64,000 bases of DNA from Morganella morganii (GCF_019402645.1 NZ_VKKS01000001.1:1699592-1763591), one strand, 5' to 3'; positions 1 through 8,369 are shown, counted from the stretch's first letter. Numbers and translations are program-made. The notes: generated from the sequence alone by a model not told the origin.

Positions 1-441
1 CCCCCCCCCCCGCCCCACCCCAACCTGAGCCCGGACAAGATGAGCTAGGCCATCACTAGCGATGACTACCTGAGAGTTGACTACCTGAGAGCTGCCGACC
101 TGAGACGTGCCAACCTGAGCGATGCCAACCTGAGCGATGCCAACCTGAGCGGTGCCAACCTGAGCGATGCCGACCTGAGACGTGCCGACCTGCCTGATCG
201 CACTTTCATTATCTTCGGTGAAGAGTACGCAGTAACAATCACCAATGGCGAATATGTCCGTGCTGGGTGTCAGAATCACCCCGTCGACGCATGGCGCAAG
301 TTCAGTAAGCGCGAGATTGCAGAAATGGACGGACGCAGAGCGCTGAAATTCTTCCCGCGCCTGCTGGATATCATTGATTTTTATCTCGGCAGGGGTGAGC
401 GTCCGGAATGGATTAATGAACCTGAAGCAGGCGACGAATAA
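1..441 (+). pseudogene. pentapeptide-repeat protein, 5'-broken at window edge
   Basis: Frame 1 is open from 49 to the TAA at 439-441 and encodes tandem A(N/D)LxX repeats (ANLSD, ANLSG, ADLRR; about residues 6-48), the signature of pentapeptide-repeat beta-helix proteins. A unique C-terminal part of about 80 residues follows (begins TFIIFGEEYAVTITNGEY, ends EPEAGDE). The repeats are 15-nt tandem units in the DNA. No start codon is visible: an in-frame TAG lies at 46-48, and bases 1-20 are almost pure C. The break is either a real truncation or poor sequence at a contig end. Function unknown; such proteins occur as accessory genes in the early operons of lambdoid prophages. Confidence 0.7.
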
Positions 442-468
442 CAAACAGGGAAGTGCATAGGAGGAAGT

Positions 469-714
469 ATGACAGATAAAACAGGTGGCTCGGCGTTTCC
501 AATGCTTGGCAGTGTTGCCTACAACTCAGATTGGAGTATCGACCCAGGTATGACGCTGCGCGACTACTTCGCAGCCAAGGCTATGCAAGGTGATTGGACA
601 AATCAAAACTCAGAAGTTGGTTACTTTGCAAATTGCAATGACGAGCAGCTAGTTAACGCTGCAAAAATATATTACCGCATGGCAGACGCAATGCTCAGAG
701 CAAGGGAGAAGTAA
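469..714 (+). CDS. small phage protein of unknown function
   Basis: Predicted 81-residue protein with a good ribosome site (GGAGGAAGT) before ATG 469. It has the layout of a very common prophage ORF family: a G-S-AFP segment near the N-terminus, then GMTLRDYFAAKAMQ and a C-terminal helix that mentions YRMADAML. No catalytic motif or membrane segment is visible. It lies 27 nt after the pentapeptide-repeat ORF and 2 nt before the next gene, so it belongs to the same operon. Family recognition is from memory of prophage annotations; the molecular role is not known. Confidence 0.75.
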   Translation: MTDKTGGSAFPMLGSVAYNSDWSIDPGMTLRDYFAAKAMQGDWTNQNSEVGYFANCNDEQLVNAAKIYYRMADAMLRAREK

Positions 715-716
715 CA

Positions 717-1118
717 ATGTCAGGGCATCCACATGCTGACCTTATGGCTAAGGCAGCAGAGATAGCAAAGACGGATAAAGAGTGGTGGAAACACTTTGAG
801 GTGCGCTGCCTTACAGCACCAGAGACGAACCGATGGATGGAACCGCACGGGGCATTCATCTTCAATATGAACAGTGAATACCGGCTGAAACCTCGCTACA
901 TCGACATTAACGGGCATCAGGTTCAGGAGCCGGTGCGGGAGCCACCGGAGGTCGGGGATAGGTATTGGGTTATTACTCTTGAATACGGCGCATGCCCTCA
1001 CGTATGGACAGGCTCTGATCAGGAGATTTACTGCTGGATTGAGCGCGGTCTCATTCACTTAACCCAAGAAGCAGCAGAAGCCCACATAGCCGCCATACTC
1101 TCTTTCACACAGAAGTAA
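717..1118 (+). CDS. phage accessory protein of unknown function
   Basis: Predicted 133-residue soluble protein. The N-terminal half (KTDKEWWKHFEVR ... FNMNSEYRLKPRYIDINGHQVQEP) resembles the prophage family that begins with a short helical stretch, a conserved WE/WW and a YRxKP motif. The C-terminal half has RYWVITLEYGACPHVWTG and a helix (LTQEAAEAHIAAI) typical of proteins encoded near phage recombination genes. It starts 2 nt after the preceding stop, so translation is probably coupled. No enzymatic motif is seen. Confidence 0.7.
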   Translation: MSGHPHADLMAKAAEIAKTDKEWWKHFEVRCLTAPETNRWMEPHGAFIFNMNSEYRLKPRYIDINGHQVQEPVREPPEVGDRYWVITLEYGACPHVWTGSDQEIYCWIERGLIHLTQEAAEAHIAAILSFTQK

Positions 1119-1158
1119 CCCACCCTATCCCACCCCGGGATATCAGCAGGTAAACAAC

Positions 1159-1290
1159 ATGGACATGCTTAAACAGCAAGAGCATCGCTACAAGCTTTGT
1201 AGTGAGAGTTTCGCACGTAAAAAATCAGGCTTAAAGCCGGTGTTAATTACATTTCTGGCGCTGACGGTTGTTCTGTTGTTCGCCAGATGA
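1159..1290 (+). CDS. small membrane protein, 43 residues
   Basis: A short ORF in the otherwise empty gap between two phage genes. It encodes MDMLKQQEHRYKLCSESF, a basic stretch, and then one hydrophobic helix (VLITFLALTVVLLF) ending in Arg. It starts after AGCAGGTAAACAAC and its stop is 9 nt before the next ATG, which fits the compact operon. One membrane span with a basic N-terminal flank suggests the N-terminus faces the cytoplasm. Function unknown. Confidence 0.5.
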   Translation: MDMLKQQEHRYKLCSESFARKKSGLKPVLITFLALTVVLLFAR

Positions 1291-1299
1291 GGGGGATTT

Positions 1300-1572
1300 A
1301 TGTACCAGGACTTAACAGTAAGTTATCGCTCATCACTTCATTCACGCACAAACACCGACAGAGAACAGGAAATTCACTTTGATGAAAGCTGCGGACTGAG
1401 TGTTACCGCCGGGAGCATGGAAGCGCTGGCAAAAGTCGTTGACCGGAATTTCGATGAGTTAATCGAACACGGCATTTCACGGACGGATCCGGATGTTATC
1501 GCCGACATGCTACGGAAAGCAGGGAAAGACAAGGATGTTCTGGCAGCACTGTCAGGAAGGAGCGCAGCATGA
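1300..1572 (+). CDS. phage hypothetical protein
   Basis: Predicted 90-residue acidic protein following a GGGGGATTT ribosome site. The C-terminal half is helical (MEALAKVVDRNFDELIEHGISRTDPDVIADMLRK is the core, at residues 40-75). It overlaps the next gene by 4 nt (ATGA), so the two are translationally coupled. I do not recognise the family. Its place just upstream of recT suggests an accessory of the early or recombination operon. Confidence 0.6.
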   Translation: MYQDLTVSYRSSLHSRTNTDREQEIHFDESCGLSVTAGSMEALAKVVDRNFDELIEHGISRTDPDVIADMLRKAGKDKDVLAALSGRSAA

Positions 1573-1811
1573 ACGCATACGCAGCACAGGATGCTCAGGA
1601 AGAGCGGCGGCTGGAGCATGCAGCATGGCAGGATGCCGTAAACGATGCTCTGTGTATGGATGCTGACGAGTTCATGGATGGACTTCCAGAGCATATCTTA
1701 TCGCCGGAAATGGAAAAGATAATGGATCCTATCTTCATCAATAATGGCAAATCACTGGATGCATTACTCGAAGGGATTCGGAATGCGTACCTCATCTGGA
1801 GAGAGCAATGA
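1569..1811 (+). CDS. phage hypothetical protein
   Basis: Predicted 80-residue, strongly acidic, all-helical protein (many Glu and Asp, with short helices separated by DGLPEHILSPE). It overlaps the preceding gene by 4 nt and the recT start by 4 nt (ATGA), so this three-gene run is fully coupled. No family is recognised. A role in recombination is possible from position alone. Confidence 0.6.
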   Translation: MNAYAAQDAQEERRLEHAAWQDAVNDALCMDADEFMDGLPEHILSPEMEKIMDPIFINNGKSLDALLEGIRNAYLIWREQ

Positions 1812-2731
1812 GTACCACAATACAAAAAGTGTACGAAACAATAAACCCGCTCAAAACGGACTTTGAGCAGGTTTGCAGTGAACCGAGCATAGCATTCAAA
1901 AGGGAATCTGAGTTCGCTATGCAAATATTTGCCAATAACGATTACCTGGCAAATGTGGCCGTGAGCAATCTCGTTTCGGTACGCAGCGCAGTGATGAATA
2001 TTGCCGCTATCGGCATCAGCCTGAATCCGGCACAGAAGCTGGCTTATCTTGTTCCGCGAGATAGAAAGGTTTGCCTCGATATCAGCTACATGGGACTGAT
2101 GCACATTGCACAGCAATCAGGCGCAATAAAGTGGTGCCAGTCCAGTATTGTCCGCAAAAACGATAACTTCCAGCTCACATCTATCGATACCGCTCCTCGC
2201 CATGAGTACAACGCTTTCGCACCGGCAGAAGAACGCGGTGATATTGTCGGTGCGTATGTCGTGGTGAAAACAGATGACGGCGATTACCTGACACACACAA
2301 TGCCGATTGCTGATATCTATGCAATCCGTGACCGCTCATCAGCCTGGAAAGCATGGAAATCAAAACAAAAGTCCTGCCCGTGGGTAACTGATGAAGAACA
2401 GATGATACTGAAAACAGTCGTGAAGCAGGCGGCTAAATACTGGCCTCGCCGCGAACGGCTTGATCAGGCCATCGATTATGTGAACACAGAATCCGGCGAG
2501 GGTATCGATTTTAAAGGTGAGCAATCACAGGAGCGTGATGTTACACCGGCGGGAGAAAATCAGTTACAGGATATAGCTGATCTGATGATTAAGGTTGATG
2601 GTGAATGGAGCGATAAATTCCTCGAATTCATCAGCAAAAAATTCAACCGCCCCATATCACACCCGGAACAACTCACCGTATTTGAGGCCAACGCCATCAT
2701 CGACATGCTCAGGAAAAAGGCAGGCGAATAA
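1808..2731 (+). CDS. recT: RecT-family single-strand annealing protein
   Basis: Predicted 307-residue phage annealase. The core (about residues 20-200) carries the RecT pattern: an N-terminal region with [20 protein letters not shown], then [32 protein letters not shown] and the W-rich [10 protein letters not shown] followed by [16 protein letters not shown]. RecT proteins coat ssDNA made by a partner 5'-3' exonuclease and anneal it to complementary strands. The partner nuclease gene follows directly (stop and start share one base). The C-terminal part (about 230-307) is a variable acidic and helical tail. Start ATG 1808 overlaps the upstream stop. Confidence 0.95.
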   Translation: MSTTIQKVYETINPLKTDFEQVCSEPSIAFKRESEFAMQIFANNDYLANVAVSNLVSVRSAVMNIAAIGISLNPAQKLAYLVPRDRKVCLDISYMGLMHIAQQSGAIKWCQSSIVRKNDNFQLTSIDTAPRHEYNAFAPAEERGDIVGAYVVVKTDDGDYLTHTMPIADIYAIRDRSSAWKAWKSKQKSCPWVTDEEQMILKTVVKQAAKYWPRRERLDQAIDYVNTESGEGIDFKGEQSQERDVTPAGENQLQDIADLMIKVDGEWSDKFLEFISKKFNRPISHPEQLTVFEANAIIDMLRKKAGE

Positions 2732-3429
2732 TGATCAGTAACGACATCATTCTCAGCAAAACCGGCATCGATTTATCAAAAATATCGCAGGGAAGCGAAG
2801 AATGGATGTCGCTGCGTCTCGGGGCGATCACAGCCTCAGAGGTTTGGAAAGTGCTCACAAAACCCCGCTCAGGAACGACATGGAGCGACACCAAAAAGAC
2901 ATATTTCAATACGCTTATCGGTGAAGTCTGCACCGGCGTGAGCAAGGATGTTAACGCCCGTTCACTGGAGTGGGGAAAGGATTACGAGCTCGAAGCACGA
3001 ATGACATTCGAGTTTTACAGCGGCCTGACGGTCACGGAAGACCCGATAATTTTCAGGGATGAATCACTGCGGACGGCCTGCTCTCCTGACGGAATTTGCA
3101 GTGACGGCGCTGGTCTTGAGCTTAAATGCCCCAAGACAACAGAAGTCTTTATCGACCTGGCTTTAAACGGAATTAAGGCCATGAAAAGGGAATACACCGC
3201 TCAGGTTCAATATTCAATGTGGATCACCGGAAAGGATGTCTGGCACTTCGCAAACTACGACCCGCGCATGCCGGGAGGAAAAGAAATTGTCCACATCCCG
3301 GTAGAGCGTGACGAAAAAATGATGCAGGAATTCGACCAGCAGATACCGGAGTTTATTGAGGCAATGGATGCTGCTTTAAACACACTCGGCATTGAGTACG
3401 GTAATCAGTGGAAAGGATTTCAGCTTTAA
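2731..3429 (+). CDS. YqaJ/lambda-Exo-type recombination exonuclease
   Basis: Predicted 232-residue nuclease of the YqaJ viral recombinase (PD-(D/E)XK) fold. Visible motifs are [16 protein letters not shown] (N-terminal Glu/Arg motif), [12 protein letters not shown], then [19 protein letters not shown], in which D and E-x-K form the metal-binding active site, and [13 protein letters not shown] (the Q of motif IV). It would resect dsDNA 5' to 3' to supply ssDNA to RecT. It shares one base with the recT stop. Length matches lambda Exo (226 residues). Confidence 0.93.
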   Translation: MISNDIILSKTGIDLSKISQGSEEWMSLRLGAITASEVWKVLTKPRSGTTWSDTKKTYFNTLIGEVCTGVSKDVNARSLEWGKDYELEARMTFEFYSGLTVTEDPIIFRDESLRTACSPDGICSDGAGLELKCPKTTEVFIDLALNGIKAMKREYTAQVQYSMWITGKDVWHFANYDPRMPGGKEIVHIPVERDEKMMQEFDQQIPEFIEAMDAALNTLGIEYGNQWKGFQL

Positions 3430-3486
3430 TAACCCCACCGTTTCAGGATGAAGCGTAATGCAGGGATGCTGAGATAAGGAGAGATG

Positions 3487-3678
3487 ATGGAAATTACTCT
3501 GACAGCAGAGCAGATCAGAATGATGGCTGACTTTGCAGGAATGACCGTAAGAGCACCGGAAGTTGACATGGAAACTGAATTTACTTTGCAGACTGACTTC
3601 TATGTTGAAAGCGAAAACAGAAGCACAACAATCTTTTATTGCACTGAATATCCTGATGAGGGGGCAGTTGAAATATAA
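3487..3678 (+). CDS. small acidic phage protein
   Basis: Predicted 63-residue protein. Two ATGs are adjacent (3484 and 3487); AAGGAG at 3476-3481 sits better before 3487. The N-terminus MEITLTAEQIRMMADFAGM is amphipathic, and the rest is a beta-rich acidic sequence ending in CTEYPDEGAVEI. It resembles small prophage proteins often found between recombination genes and int, but I assign no function. The upstream spacer carries a motif (GCAGGGATGCTGA) repeated before the next gene. Confidence 0.6.
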   Translation: MEITLTAEQIRMMADFAGMTVRAPEVDMETEFTLQTDFYVESENRSTTIFYCTEYPDEGAVEI

Positions 3679-3719
3679 CTGCATCAACCAGCAGGGATGC
3701 TGATAACAGAGGAATGAAT

Positions 3720-4184
3720 ATGAAAGACAGAATCAAATTCAGCGACGAAATGTTAGCGGCTGTTATTGACGGCAGGAAGACGCAGACGCGGAGACTGATG
3801 AAGCCTCAGCCGGTATTAAACGGAAACTTCTATGAGGTCTTTGGCGCGGGCTGGAGTAAAGGTATCAAGCGTGTAACTGTCGCACCAGGTCACAGTTTAG
3901 AGCGAAACTTTCCGTATGTGCTGGTTGATAAAAAAATCCCGTTCGCAGACAAAGACGGCAATATCAAAGGTAAAATTGAGATTGTCGATGTCTGGTTGCA
4001 GCAGGTGCAGGATATTACCCTGGGCGACATTTGCAAAGAGATTGGACGCGGGCTTTATGATTTCAAACCGGCCCACTACGGCTTCGAAGTTTTTGCGGAT
4101 ATCTGGTCATCAATCTACGGAAGAGGAAACTGGCTGACCAACCCGTGGGTATGGGTTATCGAATTTAAGCAGATTCAGGGGTGA
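3720..4184 (+). CDS. ASCH-like phage protein
   Basis: Predicted 154 residues from ATG 3720, which has GAGGA at a good distance; ATG 3714 is too close to it. The start IKFSDEMLAAVIDGRKTQTRRLMKPQP is the hallmark of a widespread prophage family with an ASCH/PUA-like fold. Members resemble RNA- or nucleotide-binding domains. The conserved end ADIWSSIYGRGNWLTNPWVWVIEF is also present. Biochemical role is unproven for the family. It overlaps the next reading frame if that starts at GTG 4181. Confidence 0.8.
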   Translation: MKDRIKFSDEMLAAVIDGRKTQTRRLMKPQPVLNGNFYEVFGAGWSKGIKRVTVAPGHSLERNFPYVLVDKKIPFADKDGNIKGKIEIVDVWLQQVQDITLGDICKEIGRGLYDFKPAHYGFEVFADIWSSIYGRGNWLTNPWVWVIEFKQIQG

Positions 4185-4186
4185 AT

Positions 4187-4459
4187 ATGTCGCGACCAAT
4201 CGACTTAATCGCAGATATCACGGATGAGTATATCGCCAGGCATTTTGAAGGGACTAATTTCGGGCATACAAATTACCGCGATATCGTAGGAAATGGATGC
4301 CTGAAGGTAATGGCTGGATATCACAACGGATATACGGCACAACGCATACTGGTAAATATGGGACTAATCACGGAGAAGTTACGCCTGACAAAGCGCGGTC
4401 GTGAATTTCTGTTCTGGCATTTTAACTACCAGTCTGTTAATGGGCGTGAAATTGATTAA
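4187..4459 (+). CDS. phage hypothetical protein
   Basis: Predicted 90 residues from ATG 4187, preceded by AGGGGTGA; a GTG two codons upstream (4181) is possible. The sequence looks like a small winged-helix or HTH fold: ITDEYIARHFEGTNFG, then NGYTAQRILVNMGLITEKLRLTKRGREFL, where the second helix and the following basic LTKRGREFL wing are typical. DNA binding is an inference from that pattern only. Its ribosome-site region is nearly duplicated before the next gene. Confidence 0.6.
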   Translation: MSRPIDLIADITDEYIARHFEGTNFGHTNYRDIVGNGCLKVMAGYHNGYTAQRILVNMGLITEKLRLTKRGREFLFWHFNYQSVNGREID

Positions 4460-4477
4460 GCAGATTCAGGAGGGGTG

Positions 4478-4981
4478 ATGGATAGTAAAATATTAGAATT
4501 AGCGAAAGAATTAAAACGGCAGGCGAAAGAAAGTATCGGAATATCTGACATTGAATTAGCGCCTGATGTTGTTATTGAACTGTGTGAGTATATAGAGAAC
4601 ACACAAATCAGAGCCGCTGAGTGTGACGATATAATTAAAGCAGCATGTGACGATGATGCTGAGTGGCATAAATTGCTTGATGATAAAGAGCATGAACGCG
4701 CATTACTGGTAGCCTTAATAATAAGTCTTGCCGATGCGCACACAAAGGTAAGGCATCAGCTTGACGATATTAATAAATTAGTACCATCACTACCGGATAA
4801 TATTAAGTGCCCTACCGCGCCGGAATTAATATGGTTACAGGTTGATCCAGAGCCGGAAGATGAAGGTAAGCCTGTATTCCCTGATTGCCCGTCATGTGAC
4901 GATATTACCACCTGGTGCTCAGACAGAATAAACCCAACCGATACACTGTATATCCGCGCTGATTTAATATCCGGAAAGTAG
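4478..4981 (+). CDS. Ead/Ea22-like phage protein
   Basis: Predicted 167 residues from ATG 4478 (AGGAGGGGTG upstream; GTG 4475 is an alternative). The N-terminal and middle parts are helical and charged. The C-terminal segment, DCPSCDDITTWCSDRINPTDTLYIRAD, resembles the tail of lambdoid Ead/Ea22-type proteins, which vary greatly in the middle but keep a W-C and a final TxLYxR pattern. Base composition is distinctly A-rich. Function unknown; the family is dispensable accessory cargo. Confidence 0.55.
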   Translation: MDSKILELAKELKRQAKESIGISDIELAPDVVIELCEYIENTQIRAAECDDIIKAACDDDAEWHKLLDDKEHERALLVALIISLADAHTKVRHQLDDINKLVPSLPDNIKCPTAPELIWLQVDPEPEDEGKPVFPDCPSCDDITTWCSDRINPTDTLYIRADLISGK

Positions 4982-4987
4982 CCAACC

Positions 4988-5053
4988 ATGACAATCGGAT
5001 TTGTATTACTGCTGGTAATGCACGGCTCTGCTGTGCCTGCAATTCACTTCTGA
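4988..5053 (+). CDS. possible 21-residue hydrophobic peptide
   Basis: A tiny ORF (MTIGFVLLLVMHGSAVPAIHF) between two phage genes. It is almost wholly hydrophobic, consistent with a micro-membrane peptide, but there is only a weak ribosome site (GGAAAGTAGCC). It fills most of the 91-nt gap. Real expression is uncertain. Confidence 0.25.
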   Translation: MTIGFVLLLVMHGSAVPAIHF

Positions 5054-5072
5054 CAATTCAGGAATAATCAAT

Positions 5073-5927
5073 ATGGTTTTATTTGATGAAAGGCCACCTT
5101 TTGAAAAGGCATGGCTCGCTACCTCATTCCGCGTGATTATGGCCGGAATGGGTGATGATACGGTAATGCTCATTGCTGAAATGTATAAGCGCGGATATGA
5201 GCCGCATGAGATTGTATTTTGTGATACCGGCTCTGAGTTCGAGCATACCTATAATTTTATTGGCTGGCTGAGAAGCTGGTGCAATGAAAGGAAATGGTCG
5301 AAAGTCGTTGTTCTGAGAAAGTGGGATAAGGACGGTGAGCCATTAAGTGTTATTGAAACAGCGGAGAAAAACAACACTCTTCCTCCTGCTGCGTTCGGCA
5401 GCAAATCATGCTCACTGCGATTTAAAGTCGAGACGGCCGATAAGTATTTTCATAACCACCAGGAGTGCTTAAAAGCATGGGGCGTTGAGAAAAAAGGCGT
5501 TCCGCTGGATTCTCACACCGGAAGTATTCTGCGTATTATCGGGATTAATGCCGATGAGCCGCAGCGTGCCGAACGCTGGAAGCCGGAACATAAATGGGTG
5601 CAGGTATTTCCTCTCGTCGACTGGAATATTGGGGAGAGAGAATCATCAGCGGTTGAGGAAGTCGGCCTGTATTATCCCGGTAAATCATCCTGTATCTGCT
5701 GCCCTCACCTTACCGGCTCTGAATTAATTATGTTACGCGACAAATACCCGGAAGATTTCGGACGCATTATCGCAATGGAGAATAATTATATTCGTCACGA
5801 ATTCCGGCCTGACTCAACAACAAAAGGAATGTGCCGCAGAAAAACAATAAATCAGAAAATAGATGAATATGAGCGTGACCAACTGGATATTGCAGAAGGT
5901 CAGTGTCAGTTGTGTTTATTGCAGTGA
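5073..5927 (+). CDS. PAPS-reductase-like (PP-loop superfamily) phage protein
   Basis: Predicted 284-residue protein related to the phosphoadenosine-phosphosulfate reductase/adenine-nucleotide alpha-hydrolase family found in many prophages. The pattern is beta-alpha with EIVFCDTGSEFEHTYNFIGWL after the first helix, a KSCSLRFKVETADKY segment, RIIGINADEPQR, and a Cys-rich cluster CICCPH with a final GQCQLC. The usual PP-loop S-G-G-x-D-S near the N-terminus is replaced by MAGMGDDTVML, so ATP-PPase activity is doubtful. Possible roles include nucleic-acid or sulfur modification, but none is shown. Confidence 0.75.
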   Translation: MVLFDERPPFEKAWLATSFRVIMAGMGDDTVMLIAEMYKRGYEPHEIVFCDTGSEFEHTYNFIGWLRSWCNERKWSKVVVLRKWDKDGEPLSVIETAEKNNTLPPAAFGSKSCSLRFKVETADKYFHNHQECLKAWGVEKKGVPLDSHTGSILRIIGINADEPQRAERWKPEHKWVQVFPLVDWNIGERESSAVEEVGLYYPGKSSCICCPHLTGSELIMLRDKYPEDFGRIIAMENNYIRHEFRPDSTTKGMCRRKTINQKIDEYERDQLDIAEGQCQLCLLQ

Positions 5928-5989
5928 GAGCTGCGCAGTGCAGGCAAGGGCTGTGCGGAATGTTGAATTAGTGTGTGCGGAGGTGGTGC

Positions 5990-6220
5990 ATGGAAACTAT
6001 GACCAATAGAGAATTAGTTGATGCCGCAATTAAAATGGCTGGCAAGTTTTACAACATGATGGGATATGTGCGAAGAGATGGCTTTGAATACTGGAAGTCA
6101 CCGCACCCAATGGAGCGACGTGTCTTTGATATGGCATGCGTGGCATTTGAAGATATTCGTGGCTCCGATGTAATGGATGCTATTTGTGATTTAGAGAGTG
6201 AAAGCAATGAACAAATATAG
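5990..6220 (+). CDS. phage hypothetical protein
   Basis: Predicted 76 residues from ATG 5990, which sits behind GCGGAGGTGGTGC; upstream GTG 5975 lacks such a site. N-terminal TNRELVDAAIKMAGKFYNMMGY is a helix, followed by SPHPMERRVFDMACVAFEDI and an acidic C-terminus. It overlaps the start of the NinX-like gene by 14 nt. The family is seen in prophages but has no known role. Confidence 0.6.
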   Translation: METMTNRELVDAAIKMAGKFYNMMGYVRRDGFEYWKSPHPMERRVFDMACVAFEDIRGSDVMDAICDLESESNEQI

Positions 6221-6548
6221 TGACAAATCAGACTTTGAGATTAATAAGGCTGTGGCTGAGAAATTGAAGTTAAAGTATGAAGTTGATTATGGCATGAGAA
6301 TTGTTGTTATATGTGGACATGTCATCTATAACCCCTGCTTAAACCCCAGTCAATCAATGCCGATTATTAAAGACAATCTCATATCACTGGAACATGACGG
6401 GATAGCTTGGCAGGTTAGCTGCGTACGGCATCCTGAAATAAGCGTTTGGGACGGATGCGAAAACTACAATGATAATTTTTATCGCAAGGCTATGGAATTA
6501 TTTTTGCTGATGAAGGATGCGGAGAATGAGAATAACAACAACAGTTAA
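6207..6548 (+). CDS. NinX-like (DUF2591) phage protein
   Basis: Predicted 113 residues from ATG 6207; GTG 6198 is a weaker alternative. It matches the DUF2591/NinX pattern: MNKYSDKSDFEINKAVAE at the start, YNPCLNPSQSMPIIKDNLISL in the middle and RKAMELFLLMKDA at the end. NinX proteins are common in lambdoid phage nin regions and their biochemical function is not established. The gene overlaps its upstream neighbour by 14 nt and its downstream neighbour by 23 nt. Confidence 0.8.
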   Translation: MNKYSDKSDFEINKAVAEKLKLKYEVDYGMRIVVICGHVIYNPCLNPSQSMPIIKDNLISLEHDGIAWQVSCVRHPEISVWDGCENYNDNFYRKAMELFLLMKDAENENNNNS

Positions 6549-6708
6549 AAATAAAGATGATGTTGAATTAATTGCATACTCACACTGGTGTTTATCTACT
6601 TTCATTAGCATGCAACATAAAGACTGTGCTTACGGTCGTAATGACATGCAAGTGTGGATTGTCAGAAAGAAAAACGGGAACATCTCAGTTAAAGGGTATC
6701 GAAATTAA
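6526..6708 (+). CDS. small phage protein
   Basis: Predicted 60 residues from ATG 6526 (AAGGA 8 nt upstream); ATG 6517 in the same frame would add three residues. The sequence is basic, with short beta stretches (ELIAYSHWCLSTF, MQVWIVRKKNGNISVKGY). It overlaps the NinX-like gene in another frame, which is common in this operon. No family recognised. Confidence 0.5.
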   Translation: MRITTTVKNKDDVELIAYSHWCLSTFISMQHKDCAYGRNDMQVWIVRKKNGNISVKGYRN

Positions 6709-6728
6709 TTAAATAGCATAGGTGGTAT

Positions 6729-6947
6729 ATGACACCACAGGAAGCAGAGAACGGACGCAGACGAATAGCAAGGGATTGCCTGACGGAATTAATGCAGTAC
6801 ACATCAGACGAACAACACACCGCAATACTCGACAAATACACACCGAAATTTAAACCACTTAATCACCTGCGCTTTCCGGCAAAGAGAGTGCTCGGGTATT
6901 ACGTGCGTACGTTACAGAAGGAGATGAAGGATGGAGGTTGCAACTAA
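6729..6947 (+). CDS. phage hypothetical protein
   Basis: Predicted 72 residues after an AGGTGGTAT ribosome site. It is helical and basic (EAENGRRRIARDCLTELM, FPAKRVLGYYVRTLQKEM). It overlaps the excisionase-like gene by 17 nt. Position immediately before xis-int is conserved in this type of element; the function is unknown. Confidence 0.6.
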   Translation: MTPQEAENGRRRIARDCLTELMQYTSDEQHTAILDKYTPKFKPLNHLRFPAKRVLGYYVRTLQKEMKDGGCN

Positions 6948-7359
6948 ACCGACTTTAGCCAAACCCCGCGCACTAACTTTGTGCAGGACGGCGGTAGACT
7001 CCTACCCGATGGATAGCCGTGAAGCGTGTGTCTTCATGGGGATATCTTACCCTACTATGAAAAAATGGATTGATGCCGGCAGGCTGACTGGTGCGAGAAA
7101 AGACCCGCTTAAGCCTAAATCGCCGTGGCAGTTCACCAGGGCAAATTGCATTGCAGCCATCAACTACAAAATGCACAATACGCCTGAAAGCGTGATTAGT
7201 GCGGAAGAGGAAAGGACATGTCAATCTTCCGGAGAGGTGAGACCTGGTACGCCAGTTACTCGCACAATGGTAAAAGAATTAAGGAGTCGCTTGGTACAAC
7301 GGACAAAAAGCAAGCGCAGGAGTTGCATGATAAACGAAAGGCCGAGCTGTGGCGCGTAA
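6931..7359 (+). CDS. excisionase-like DNA-binding protein
   Basis: Predicted 142 residues. Residues about 26-80 ([20 protein letters not shown], then [12 protein letters not shown] and [14 protein letters not shown]) form a MerR/HTH_17-type winged helix typical of phage excisionases: helix-turn-helix followed by a wing and a W-x-F strand. Such proteins bend att DNA and bias the integrase toward excision. The frame runs 142 nt into int in another frame; the tail after about residue 95 is low-complexity basic sequence and may be only partly meaningful. Placement directly before int supports the role. Confidence 0.7.
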   Translation: MEVATKPTLAKPRALTLCRTAVDSYPMDSREACVFMGISYPTMKKWIDAGRLTGARKDPLKPKSPWQFTRANCIAAINYKMHNTPESVISAEEERTCQSSGEVRPGTPVTRTMVKELRSRLVQRTKSKRRSCMINERPSCGA

Positions 7360-8369
7360 GCGCACTTGGTGAAACTCCGAAGGTTACTTTTGAGGTTGCC
7401 TGCACGCGGTGGCTTGAGGAAAAATCAGGTAAAAAATCACTTGATGATGATAAGACCAAAATCCTGTTCTGGCTCGATCACTTTGAAGGGATGCACCTAG
7501 CAGATATTGATGAAATTAAAATCTATGATGCTGCCAGTAAGTTGAAAAATCAGAAGCAGGAAGAGAATTGGGAAAAGCATGTTGCCGGCAGGAAACGACG
7601 TGCTGTCAGTAAGAAATCAGAACCGGTTTCTGTGGCAACCAAAGCGGCCTACCTGGCTTTTATAAAGTCACTGCTGCGCGCCGCCGAACGCGACTGGAAG
7701 TATCTCGATAAAGCTCCGAATATCAGGGTGCCGAAACCGAAGAATAACCGGATCCGCTGGCTGGAGCCGTGGGAAGCGAAACGACTGATCGATGAATGCA
7801 GTGAGCCGCTTAAATCTGTCGTGACATTTGCTCTGGCTACCGGCCTGCGGCGTTCCAACATTGTTAATCTGGAATGGTCGCAAATAGATATGCCGAGAAA
7901 AGTGGCGTGGATTCACCCGGATCAGACCAAATCAGGGAAAGCGCTGGGTGTTGCTCTTAACGATACTGCGTGTCGTGTCCTGCGTGAGCAGATAGGCAAT
8001 CACACAAAGTATGTTTTTGTGCACACGAAGGCCAAAAACAGATCTGACGGCTCAATGACTCCGGTTGTCAGAAAAATGCGCGTTGACGGCAACACCGCGT
8101 TCAGAACTGCACTTAAACGCGCCGGCATAGAGAACTTTCGTTTCCACGACCTTCGCCATACGTGGGCAAGCTGGTTAATTCAGGCAGGAGTACCGCTGTC
8201 TGTATTGCAGGAAATGGGAGGATGGGAATCAATAGAGATGGTACGCCGGTATGCTCACCTGGCACCGGGTCATCTGAGTCAGCACGCACAGCAAATTGAT
8301 GCTGTTTTTGGTGATGATGTCCCAAATATGTCCCACCATACGCTTATCGTGGTTGGGGAGCATAAATGA
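7218..8369 (+). CDS. int: phage-type tyrosine integrase
   Basis: Predicted 383-residue site-specific recombinase. The N-terminal arm-binding domain ([20 protein letters not shown], residues 1-55) is followed by a SAM-like core-binding domain (about 60-165) and the catalytic domain. Catalytic residues visible are Arg in [14 protein letters not shown], Lys in TKSGKALGV, His/Arg in [11 protein letters not shown], His/Trp in GGWESIEMV and the nucleophile Tyr in RRYAHL. It begins at ATG 7218 after GAGGAAAGGAC, inside the xis frame. It is the last gene of the element and points at the adjacent tRNA-Thr, the likely target. Confidence 0.95.
   Translation: MSIFRRGETWYASYSHNGKRIKESLGTTDKKQAQELHDKRKAELWRVSALGETPKVTFEVACTRWLEEKSGKKSLDDDKTKILFWLDHFEGMHLADIDEIKIYDAASKLKNQKQEENWEKHVAGRKRRAVSKKSEPVSVATKAAYLAFIKSLLRAAERDWKYLDKAPNIRVPKPKNNRIRWLEPWEAKRLIDECSEPLKSVVTFALATGLRRSNIVNLEWSQIDMPRKVAWIHPDQTKSGKALGVALNDTACRVLREQIGNHTKYVFVHTKAKNRSDGSMTPVVRKMRVDGNTAFRTALKRAGIENFRFHDLRHTWASWLIQAGVPLSVLQEMGGWESIEMVRRYAHLAPGHLSQHAQQIDAVFGDDVPNMSHHTLIVVGEHK

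Noticed and set aside
49..190. 15-nt tandem repeats as a CRISPR-like or satellite array
   Set aside because: The repeats are in frame and encode ANLSD-type pentapeptides without spacers, so they are coding repeats.
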